A stretch of 64,000 bases of DNA from contig OX335650.1 in the NCBI GenBank assembly GCA_946894095.1, positions 5,456,001 to 5,520,000 of the forward strand, given 5' to 3'. Shown in pieces: positions 55,501 through 64,000 of this stretch. This stretch comes from Incurvaria masculella. Lineage: Eukaryota > Arthropoda > Insecta > Lepidoptera > Incurvariidae. Numbering within the stretch: position 1 is the stretch's first letter; each line of letters begins with the position of its first letter. The notes beneath the pieces are model-generated. The model ran no database searches, was not told where the DNA came from, and saw only the letters and a list, made by a program, of their open reading frames with translations. The translations under genes were made by a program, and so were the position numbers.

Positions 55501-57002
55501 GTTAAAAAATACATCAATAATTAATAACTTAGACATACGTAAAAATATATAAATTAACAGGAAAGTAAAGTAAGGTAACTTAAAAACACTGGATTCACGA
55601 ATAACGGTTATGAAAAAAAGTTGACCGAGCGAAGCGCGAGCTACGCGTCTCAGTTTCAGCTTGGGCAAAGATGTTTTGGTTTGCCTGCCCGACGTCCGGC
55701 TGTTCTCCTCTACAGGATGCATTCCGATTCTTGTGAAATTTTGTGAGCAGGTTCGATAATTATATGGAATTTTCGGCCGATTAAATTTTTTAAAACATTT
55801 CAAAAATGTCTGATCCATTTCGAACATATTTCGAAATGTTTATTCAGTATTAAATCTGCAAAGACAGACTCACGAGGCCTACAACTCAGTGAGCCACTGT
55901 TTTAAAAGTTACATTACGAGCTTTGGATGGATTTTTTCTCAATTGCATTTCGGGCAGAAGAAACATAATTTTTGGTTTGAAATGCAAAACCAAGGGAAAA
56001 TTATTCTTGAACTGACTGTATGAGCGTTGTTAACGCAGTCTAAGAGACGTTGAAGCTCACGTCACATTGGTTAAACATAGAAATAAGCAGATATATTCTA
56101 ACTATTTCGCTACAATTGGAACTGGTGCACTTTTGGTGATTTATATCATAAATATGTTTGTTATGATTATATATTTTAAAGCTATGTATATGCATTAAAT
56201 ATTTTTTTAAAAAAGGAAAAAAATGTGAAGTTACTAAAAGCACTGGTTTTACCAATCTAAAAAAATGTGACAAACTTTTATTATATCCTGTGCCATTTTA
56301 AACAGACAATGTGATTTTGGCTAAATATACAGGTTCAATAATGTTCACACAAACAGTTTCAATAAAAATCTGGCATCACTAAATATTTTCGAATGTTTAA
56401 ATAACCGTGAATGTGATATTTAGCATGACTCGTGGTGACGAGGAGATTATTGAAGTGAAACTTCTTTGCTGGCGGGTCTAAAACGTTCAAGCGTTACGAA
56501 AAATTGATATGGCTAAGAATAGTTGGGTGCGAGTGCCCCAGTCGCTTGTAACGGATGTAAGAAGCGGGGGAGGGGGGGAGAAGGGCGGTGTAATGTTTGC
56601 TATGTATGTACACCGAGGCATGTATGTATGTATAATTCTCAGATGGAGTGACGGCAAGGTAGAGGTAGAAGCAGCAGTGCAACTCTGCTTGTGCCCGTTT
56701 ATTTAATATTATGCCCGCGCATCGTAACTGTTTTCAGTTATTATCTATTGATCAATAACATGATGAGCAAGACGATTTCATTTCTATCTGGCGTCGCATT
56801 CACGCACATTTTTTTTTTAATAATGACGTGAGTTCAGTCTTCTCAGCTCTTGGATTAATAAGTACAAAGTGACGCGTATTGCCTGCGCCCGGCAGATATC
56901 GCTGTTCGGGATAGAATGCTGGAGCTGTTGACATAATTACTTACCAATGCCGTGTATTCATGAAGATAACGTACCTAAGGCCAGAGACAACTAAGGGATT
57001 TG
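55501..57002. other. Unassigned
   Basis: 55610-55850 (GACCGAGCGAAGCGCGAGCT, GGATGCATTCCGATTCTTG) has the feel of a dispersed repeat but no second copy here. 56560-56590 is G-rich. No gene. Confidence 0.35.
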
Positions 57003-57215
57003 TTGACCGTGGTTCGGATTCCACGTTAAATTGTTGGTCTCCTTCCTTATTTACTCGGTTGGCACCATCGCATTAAATAAATAATAGTCGAAGTGGCAAT
57101 GAAAGTTGTCCGTGTTTTCCATGCAGTTAGATGTAGCTGTACAATAAAAGGAAGGTCCTAGCATGGCACCTGTTTGCCATGAGGTGCAATGTCTTGGGTG
57201 TGTGTATTGTGCAGG
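57003..57215 (+). mobile_element. SINE body, head missing
   Basis: TGACCGTGGTTCGGATTCCA, CACCATCGCATTAAATAAAT, GTCGAAGTGGCAATGAAAG, GTCCGTGTTTTCCATGCAG, GGAAGGTCCTAGCATGGCAC. Well preserved up to the tail, which is lost. Confidence 0.85.
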
Positions 57216-57511
57216 GAACCATTTATCACCCAACAAATACCTGATTGCTCCTTGTACCTACTATTAATTACGATATGAAGTACGCTTTCGAGCCAGACAG
57301 TCGGTACTCAGCCGAACCATCCTATGATATTGCGAAACTAAATCCACATACGCGCTACGTCAAAGTTGTCCGCACATTTCCGGCGCGGGTCCGTGTGTGC
57401 TCAGCACTCGACGGACGTCCTATTCGCATTCATTTGAAAACTTCCGATACACTCCGTCCGATTTTTTTGCCCTTCAATTAGGATGGGACGAATTGGGCCG
57501 CTCTGGGCAAT
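57216..57511. other. 78-codon open frame, unassigned
   Basis: 57245-57481 is open and begins with MLLVPTINYDMKYAFEP; no motif or splice signal that I can interpret. Confidence 0.25.
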
Positions 57512-57769
57512 ATCAAGGTTTATAATCAATTTGGTTTTTGTTAGATTTTTCACTACAGCGGTCGTGGTTTACTTATAGCTATGAGTCATTTTGTGATTAA
57601 CATTTTCATAAATCTTACCAAATCAAACACTCTACGCATTGTCTGCTTTGTGGACATGTTGCACCCTCCTCATTACGGAGCCTGTCTTTTTCTTTGAAAC
57701 AGAGCGCAATAGCATGGTTCTGTACCGTGCCCGCGAATGAGTTAGTCCCGCCGAGAAGGGCCACCTTAA
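57512..57769 (+). mobile_element. TTAA-flanked MITE, right half only
   Basis: Begins abruptly at ATCAAGGTTTATAATCAATT and runs to GAGAAGGGCCACCTTAA. The left half is missing. Confidence 0.88.
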
Positions 57770-58339
57770 TAATATGTCCTGCTTACCTGTTGAGTAAACA
57801 AGAGTGATGGTAAGTAGCCTTTCAATTCTGGGAAGAATATAGCTGCAGATAGGTAAAAATCAGATCAGAATAGGATAAGTGGTAATAAAGTTATAGGCTG
57901 ACAGTTAGACAGAAAGGCTGACGACAGACTGATGATGTGATGAAACGATTGAACCGTTATTGTGATACTGAATCAACTGATTCAACTCACCGACAAATTA
58001 CAGAACAATACTATTACAATCAATACCTCAGTACTGGCTTCACTCTGACCATTAGAATGTGGCAAGGCATACGGTGGCATATAACTATTTATCTATGCTA
58101 GGGACACACGGCTCAGGCAAGGCGGGTCCGCGAGGGGCGGCCGCGGCGCTGGGGGTGGGGGGGGGGGGGGGGGAGGAGGCGGCTGTTAAAGTCCTACTGA
58201 AATTGGACTGTAAAGTCCTTTAAAGAATCCAGATTTTATTTCCGGTTAGGTCACGTACACAAATTCGCTTCTGGCACGTTGGAGGCTTCGTAAAGATTAA
58301 CCAATGCTATGGGCTACCTTATAGCGTTCAATATTTAAC
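57770..58339. other. Spacer with a G-run
   Basis: 58152-58172 is an almost unbroken run of G within a GC-rich patch (58125-58190). Nothing else. Confidence 0.4.
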
Positions 58340-58434
58340 GTATACCATATCGGTATATGCTGGTTCCAGTAATAATATGCAGTATAATTATTTAATATTT
58401 TAAAAATAATATTTTCCGTATAAGTACGATTTGT
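58340..58434 (+). repeat. Direct repeat left of a SINE
   Basis: CCATATCGGTATATGCTGGT, TAATAATATGCAGTATAATT, TTTCCGTATAAGTACGATT. Matches 58797-58901 across the SINE. Confidence 0.75.
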
Positions 58435-58435
58435 T

Positions 58436-58796
58436 AGCCTCGGTAGCCCAGTGGCGCGACGTTTTGCTATTCGATAAGCTGGGTGAAGCACCCCTGAGCG
58501 CGGTTGGGTTCTGGATGGGTGACCATTTTCAACCGTTGAGGCCGGCTGTGGTTCGGATTCCACGTAAAACTGTGTGTCCCCGCCTTACTTACTGGGAGGT
58601 AGAGTTAATTAATAATAGAGTTGGAACCATCGCATTGAATTAACGATGGTCGAAGCGGCAATGAAAATTGTGTTTTCCATCCAGTTCAATGTAGCCGAGC
58701 AATATAAGGAAGGACCTGGCATGGTACCTAGTTCCCATGTAGCGTATTATGTCGGTTAGTGTGGTGTTAGACATCCATGTCCAGTTACATAAAAAA
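58436..58796 (+). mobile_element. Full-length SINE with 5S-type head
   Basis: GCCTCGGTAGCCCAGTGGCG, a head in which the 5S A-box region has decayed, TTCTGGATGGGTGACC (C box), GTGGTTCGGATTCCACG, the body, and ACATCCATGTCCAGTTACAT with an A-run. Confidence 0.88.
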
Positions 58797-58901
58797 GCAT
58801 ATCGGTATGTGGTGGTTTCATTAAAAACGATTTATGATTAATAATGTAGTAAATAATTATATTTACTATTTGAAGCAGCATTTTTTCGTATTAGTATGAT
58901 T
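58797..58901 (+). repeat. Direct repeat right of the SINE
   Basis: GCATATCGGTATGTGGTGGT, TTAATAATGTAGTAAATAAT, TTTTTCGTATTAGTATGATT. Far too long for a target site duplication. Confidence 0.75.
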
Positions 58902-58959
58902 AAGGATCATATTAATTTAATATTGAATGCGTGATTCGTAACATCAACAAGGCCTATGT

Positions 58960-59075
58960 AGCCTTGAAATTGTATGGAGTTTATGGCAATGCACCCAGTT
59001 TCTATGCCATGTGCTAGGCAAATATTATGATGGTAGGATATTAGGGATTAACCATCCGTGCTAAGTTCCATAAAA
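58960..59075 (+). mobile_element. SINE 3' part following the second direct repeat
   Basis: GCACCCAGTTTCTATGCCAT, AATATTATGATGGTAGGATA, ACCATCCGTGCTAAGTTCCA, TAAAAAA match the SINE tail, strongly diverged. Confidence 0.55.
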
Positions 59076-59931
59076 AATCCACATTCACCCTTAAGACGGC
59101 TTGTTTGTGAGATGAAATATTAAAATTTTCCTTATTTCATGTGTTAATATTGATTCGGTCTTCGGTACCGAACAAAATATTAAGAGAGTCGTTACCCTAT
59201 CAATTCCCCATACTTCAGTCGATAACTGTTTCCATGCTCTTTATATTTTACTAGGTTTTGGATTTTAAATTACATTATAGAAATCTATGTACGTATGTTT
59301 TAATTTTTTAATAACCCTTTTAAGTTGAAAATTATTGACGTATAGACATTCAGAAAAGTTGTCTTTTTGACGTTGATTTTAGTTTTTTTTTACTGAAAAA
59401 TGCATATATTTACGAAAAAATCTAAACATACGGACATAGAATAAAGCTTTCTCAAGTGTACTAAATTTTTGTTAAAATCTGACAACTTTATGGGTAGGGA
59501 AACGTTAGAGTCTGGAAGACGATTTTGCTGTTTTAATGGCAGTCGCCGTGCAAAATTGTGCCATGGCCAATGAAAAAGAATGCATTTCTTAAAATTTTCA
59601 AATCTCAGATTTCCTGTGACTTCACGACAGCCTTAAGAGGAATAAGTATTTCGGTGCAAAAAGTCATAGAGGTGTTTTTCTACAGAGTTTGCGATAGCTC
59701 GCGCGCGACCGTCCGTACACCCCGGGTGTAGCCTGCCTGATACGCCCCTCTTCCGACACGCCCGTCTGCCTCCGCCCGTGCCTTCTGAACGTGCGACTAA
59801 GTGACACAATTTGTATCCTTATTACGATTGTATATGCTCAGCGCTAGAGCTTTAATCAAATATGTCTAGCGGGTAATTCTAGCAGGTTAAATCTGTGATT
59901 CCATGCTTTTTATTCATCTTTTTATATTTCA
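59076..59931. other. Unassigned
   Basis: AT-rich until 59690, then a GC patch to 59790. No motif. Confidence 0.35.
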
Positions 59932-60205
59932 ATTAATCTAACTGTAATTCCGATAATAACAACCGTATTGCAACGTTCAAATAGAGCCAACTAAGTAAAT
60001 CGGTTACTATAAATAAGTGATAAATGTTAGCCTTAAACATTAAATGTTACTATACCTTTAATTAGTTTTTTGAAATATATGCAATAACTGTTTTATCTTT
60101 TTATCTACCTAACTGTGTGAAATCTGTTTCTAGCTTTAGTATGTTTTCCATTATCACTTATGTACGTCTTATATTCAGTGAACAGGTACAGTCCAATCTG
60201 TAAAA
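59932..60205 (+). repeat. About 270-bp dispersed repeat, copy B
   Basis: Aligns with 16930-17200: AACTGTAATTCCGATAATAA, CAACCGTATTGCAACG, AGCCTTAAACATTAAATG, GTTTCTAGCTTTAGTAT, GGTACAGTCCAATC. Confidence 0.8.
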
Positions 60206-60681
60206 AATACTGTACCTCTTGAAACTGGACAGGTGCACGCCTAATTTGCAGTCAGCCGTAATGTTCAATCAGTTAAGATAACCGATTCAAAATCATCTGA
60301 TCTGTCACACGTGTTATTTTCATTGTTCTCGAGAACAGTGTCCATCTTATTGAGAACGTTGCGCCTCGCTGGGCTGCGCATCTCTGCTCCTCCTATCCTT
60401 GCCACACTCCTCATGCTCCGTGCTGTCAACAGCGTAACTGTGAATCATGCCTAGGGACAGTTAATCGTATATGAAAATTAAAAATGCTCGGAGCACCAGC
60501 CCTAATTGCGAAGTCGTTCGGATTCACACCGTCCACGGCATCGATTCAGGAGCGGCCCGACAGGAAGATGGCGATCCATAAGCAAAGCTTAGGTGGAATG
60601 CCTAAGGACGGAAGCTTGCCAACTGAGGAAAGAAAAAAATGGCTTCCCTCAGAATGTACTGAAATGTACTTATGTTATCCA
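60206..60681. other. Unassigned
   Basis: GC-richer at 60360-60440. The open frame at 60484-60729 runs into the repeat downstream and is not called. Confidence 0.3.
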
Positions 60682-60949
60682 TTTTTAGGGTTCTGTACCC
60701 AAAGGGTGAAAACGGAACCCTATTACTAAGCCTCCGCTGTCTGTCCGTCCGTCTGTCACAGGACTGTATCTCATCAACCGTAATAGGTAGGCAGCTGAAA
60801 TTTTCACAGAGTGTGTATATATTTTGCCGCTATAACAACGAAATAATAAAAAGTAAAGGTAAAAAATCCTGATTGTTTTGTGTTAAATCTTTTACGATGG
60901 TACGGAACCCTTTGTGTGCGAATCCGACTCGAACTTATCCGGGTTTTTA
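60682..60949 (-). mobile_element. 'CCGGCCAAGTGCGAGTCGG' element, copy 4
   Basis: Minus strand: CGGATAAGTTCGAGTCGGAT, TCGCACACAAAGGGTTCCGT, TTGTTATAGCGGC, GAGATACAGTCCTGTGACAG, GGGTACAGAACCCTAAAAA. Confidence 0.8.
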
Positions 60950-62129
60950 TCACTCGTGGCTCCGCTCGTGTTATATACCAAAGTAAAACAAACAATTTTA
61001 TCAGAATGATCAAGTACATTAGCGTGATAATTATTAGCCTAGAATAGATTCGAACAATCAAGCAAAGAAATCAAGCAAGTAATAAGTGGACAGGCAGAAA
61101 ATAAAATAGCTAGATGGATAGTCTTGGAGTTAGTGAAGTCCATTAGCTTGTAGTTCAATGAAAAAACTCTTAAAACCAATCTCTCTGGTTTAAACTTTGG
61201 TTCAATTTACTTGCAGGATCAAGTAAACTTAGAAACTCTCCGTCTTGTCGTTAATAATTTGTTAAAAATACGAAAGTGCTCTAAAAACTTTATCGACAAG
61301 AGCGCTTCAAAATGTTCAAAGCAAAGCGAAAAAATGTCGGCTCAATCTTGCTCTATCCCAGCGCGGCGCACAATGCAGTTGTGTTGTTCGATGTTTTTCT
61401 TTATTTTTCATGAAATGGAAAAGTTTTACCTCTATTCAGGTGAAATGTAGTCAGCTGGGTCACATGCATATCGTGGAGACCGGATGCATGCATGGAGATA
61501 GAGTAGCTCTTTTGATCTCGGTAAAAATATTATAAAACTTTTAACTATTATATGTCCGTTGATCGATCGGGTTTTTATGTAACAGAGTTTGTGTCTATTG
61601 TTAGATTAACGTAGGTACTACAAGAGGTCCATGAAACGATACATTTCAAATGAATTTCTTATCCATAGGTGGAATACCTACACTTGGACACGTTATCAAT
61701 CTGTCGGTTCGAGAAGAGCCGACACACACATTTTATTGTTCAATAATTAAAAATAGCTTTTAGTTACAATTTTGAGTGAATACTTAAATTTACAGTATGC
61801 AAACATACTTTCAGAAAAATTCAAGTTTGTAGTCATACTAAATTATCCTAATTACTATGTTAAGGTGTATACAGTCATCGTCATTTTGGATAACATAGAT
61901 CACGTAAACATAAAGATGTATAGAAAGATTAATTCTCGCACTTCTCGCCAAAAAACCACGACAGTATTTTAACTGGAAACCCGTTTAGCAAATTATTTAC
62001 GAGGGCAAAATGCATTGACGCCATAAATTGTACGAAGGCCCACGTACATTAGATACGGCGCGACCGAGGCGTGGGCGGAATCCGCGCTTATGGGCGGGCG
62101 CTAATTGCTAGGCGGGCGGCGTTATTTCA
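60950..62129. other. Unassigned AT-rich stretch
   Basis: A 79-codon frame at 61211 follows TTACTTGCAG, a possible splice acceptor, but has no recognisable domain. Confidence 0.3.
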
Positions 62130-62169
62130 ACTCGGGAGCGAGTCCTAGTATTTGTTTTTCATTTCCCAG

Positions 62170-62314
62170 GCGAGCACTCAGCCGGCAGGTAGACAGTGCC
62201 TACATAGGAGACGGCGTACAGTTCTTCCAGTGTATACTGAACAGCCCGAACGCCGCAATACACTACGAGATTCCTACTAAATGTGCGGCGGGGTGTGTCA
62301 GAATTGTGGGGTGA
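62170..62314 (+). CDS. Candidate exon, unknown protein
   Basis: TTTTTCATTTCCCAG at 62155-62169 is a good splice acceptor. The following frame, RALSRQVDSAYIGDGVQFF and QCILNSPNAAIHYEIP then TKCAAGCVRIVG, runs to TGA at 62312. Third codon positions are mostly G or C, unlike the surrounding DNA. No donor is needed if this is a last exon; GGGTGTGT within it could also serve. I do not recognise the family. It may still be chance. Confidence 0.3.
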
Positions 62315-62876
62315 TTCGTCTGTTGCAGTGTACGCCCGGCATCAAACCATAATATTGTGTTTGGGGGTGTGACCGGTTTTAAAAAAAATATTTGCGTGAT
62401 GGTGACTAGAGGGCACTGCGACGGAGATAAGCTACCAGTGTCAATGTTTACTACTGTAATAATTTATTTGTATTTAGTTACTGTTATTTTGATTTGAAAG
62501 CAACTAGATAGTAACTAGATATTTTTTCAGAATCGTATTCGTCTCACCAATATAACAAATGTTCGGAGTACATAAAAAGAATACATAAATTATCAGATAT
62601 TACTGATAAGGACTGATAGTAGAAATTCACGTTTTTCAAAAGACGTATAGTCATTGCCGGAAAATTATATCCTCTATCGCAATTATCTGACTACAATTTT
62701 ACTTATAAACATATGGACTTACTTTATCGGATGGGTAAGCAGATACGTAAATAAATCCGTCCAATAAATATCTGGCTGTTTATCTGACTATTAATAAATC
62801 AGCCCTTAATTAATTTATTTAAATTCCTAAAAGTCTGCATCGCATATTCGAAACGATCAGCCAATCTTTATTAAAT
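62315..62876. other. AT-rich, unassigned
   Basis: No motif noticed. Confidence 0.35.
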
Positions 62877-63075
62877 ACTAGCTGAGCTACCCGGCTCCGC
62901 TCGGGTCAATGTCGTTTCGGAGTGATGTCTGGCTGAGCCTTACATTTTATGTTATATGAGTGAGAATTTGAATTTTGAATTTGAATTTAATCAAAATTGT
63001 TTCAGCGTTTAAGGCGTGACAACGTAACAGGCAGACATAGTTAATTATGCATTTATAATATTCGTATGGATGAGC
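62877..63075 (+). repeat. TACTAGCTG...CTCGGGTCAATGTCG repeat, copy 2
   Basis: Short complete-looking copy: TACTAGCTGAGCTACCCGGC, TCCGCTCGGGTCAATGTCG, then TTTCAGCGTTTAAGGCGTGA, CAACGTAACAGGCAGACATA and the end TTATAATATTCGTATGGATG. Confidence 0.65.
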
Positions 63076-63224
63076 ATATATACGTTGTAGATTTAAGTAG
63101 AATGAGACTGCTTGAAACAAATTGTTTCGAACATCACCAAATTTATCGGTTTTGATTATTTACCAAAATGAGTTATATGTAATGCATGTGTAATAAAAAG
63201 TCAATGCTACTTACATGTGTGTAC

Positions 63225-63645
63225 ATGTTACAACGTGGACTCTGACGGTCGCCGTTGTCCAAAGGTTAAAAGTTGCCCAGCGAGCAATGGAGCGAGCCAT
63301 GCTGGGAATATCGCTACGGGATATGGTGCGCAACGAGGCAATTCGCCGACGTACCAAAGTAGTCGATATTGGACACCGGGTGGCTAAGCTCAAGTGGCAG
63401 TGGGCTGGTCACGTCAGCCGAAGAGACGACGGCCGTTGGAGTAACCGTGTCCTACACTGGCGGCCGTGGACAGGAAAACGGAGTGTCGGAAGACCACCCG
63501 CCAGGTGGGACGAAGACATCAAGTGCGTCGGCGGAAAGCAGTGGTTCCGTACCGCTGAAGGCCGGGAGGACTGGAGGAAAATTGGAGAGGCGTACGTCCA
63601 GCAGTACACGCAAACACGCTGACTGACTGACTGACTGACTTACCT
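63225..63645 (+). pseudogene. RTE-type LINE, 3' end with C-terminal coding part
   Basis: The frame to TGA at 63620 reads TTWTLT, QRAMERAMLGISLRDMVRN, RRRTKVVDIGHRVAKLKW, QWAGHVSRRDDGRW, TGKRSVGRPPARWDEDIK, GEAYVQQYTQTR. These are the hallmark C-terminal motifs of RTE-clade reverse transcriptase proteins. It is truncated at the 5' side around 63225-63240 and ends with a (TGAC)n tail at 63620-63638. The frame is still open, so the copy is young relative to 17229. Confidence 0.88.
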
Positions 63646-64000
63646 AGGCAGAAATAATAAAAAAATGTAAACAGTAAAATAACTGAATTATGAATAGAAC
63701 AGTTTAGTAATATCCAAAACAGCGGTACATACCAAGGTATTTAATAGTTTTTTTTATGGAACTAGAATGTTTATTTGAAAAATATGTTTGGGACCAATAT
63801 ACATACAGATTTTATTTATTAATTAAAAAGCTGCAAGAATTGTATTACGACTAAATTGCTCATTCAATGTTCTATGTTTAACAATATACAATGTAACACT
63901 CACCAGTTTATGATTATGATTTTGACTTCCGATTGCGGTAGAAGCTCACTCGCGCACGTCACTGACAGATGGCATATTTCGCGTATTCCTTCTCTCTGTC
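63646..64000. other. AT-rich window end
   Basis: Nothing recognised; the window may cut a feature here. Confidence 0.35.

Noticed and set aside
55345..55827. 160-codon minus-strand frame
   Set aside because: It runs from unassigned DNA into the TTAA-flanked MITE at 55500, so it is not one gene.

Overview
This window looks like nuclear DNA of a moth or butterfly (Lepidoptera). It is AT-rich, has almost no coding sequence, and is packed with small, mostly decayed transposable elements. The case for Lepidoptera rests on repeat types I know from moth and butterfly genomes: the 'CCGGCCAAGTGCGAGTCGG' element, the 'CCGACTTCAAAAAAGGAGG' element, an RTE-type LINE with a (TGAC)n tail, and 'TACTAGCTG...CCCGGC' repeats. 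I see no rRNA gene, intact tRNA gene, CRISPR array, operon or complete host gene. At best there are two short exon-like pieces, near 53.7 kb and 62.2 kb.

Four groups make up most of the recognisable content. (1) A SINE superfamily with about 16 full or partial copies. Some copies start with a tRNA-like head and others with a head that joins a tRNA-like A box to the internal promoter of 5S rRNA, yet all share one body and tail. (2) A roughly 540-bp non-autonomous DNA element flanked by TTAA, with eight copies; one is split by a second transposon and one has collapsed to 104 bp. (3) Non-LTR retrotransposon remains: a Jockey-like reverse transcriptase with a frameshift (19.6-22.2 kb), two families ending in a CCHC knuckle plus a restriction-like endonuclease (11.7-12.7 kb with a fragment at 42.2 kb, and 45.4-46.5 kb), and three RTE 3' ends. 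(4) Several inverted-repeat elements and hairpins.

Layout. 0-8 kb: AT-rich DNA, a transposon nested in a MITE, two old SINEs, a full MITE. 9-12.7 kb: a tail-to-tail SINE pair, then a retroelement ORF remnant. 12.8-13.5 kb: an unusual set of three conserved blocks, each ending in the same hairpin. 15-24.8 kb: perfect-TIR mini-element, RTE end, MITEs, the Jockey-like LINE and four SINEs. 25.1-26.2 kb: a TATA-like site, a tandem duplication and a large foldback element built from ACGTATAAT motifs. 27-34 kb: LINE fragment, about 233-bp tandem units, hairpin, 23-bp minisatellite, TIR element, SINE. 35-50 kb: repeats, MITEs, a retrotransposon nested in a SINE. 50-64 kb: mostly unassigned DNA with scattered repeats and the two exon-like pieces.

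The elements do not form a pathway. What they record is the order of insertions: MITE hit by TIR element, SINE hit by retrotransposon, tandem repeat hit by MITE. The most unusual items are the hybrid tRNA/5S SINE head, the three-block hairpin array and the ACGTATAAT foldback element. All calls come from reading the sequence; no database search was possible.
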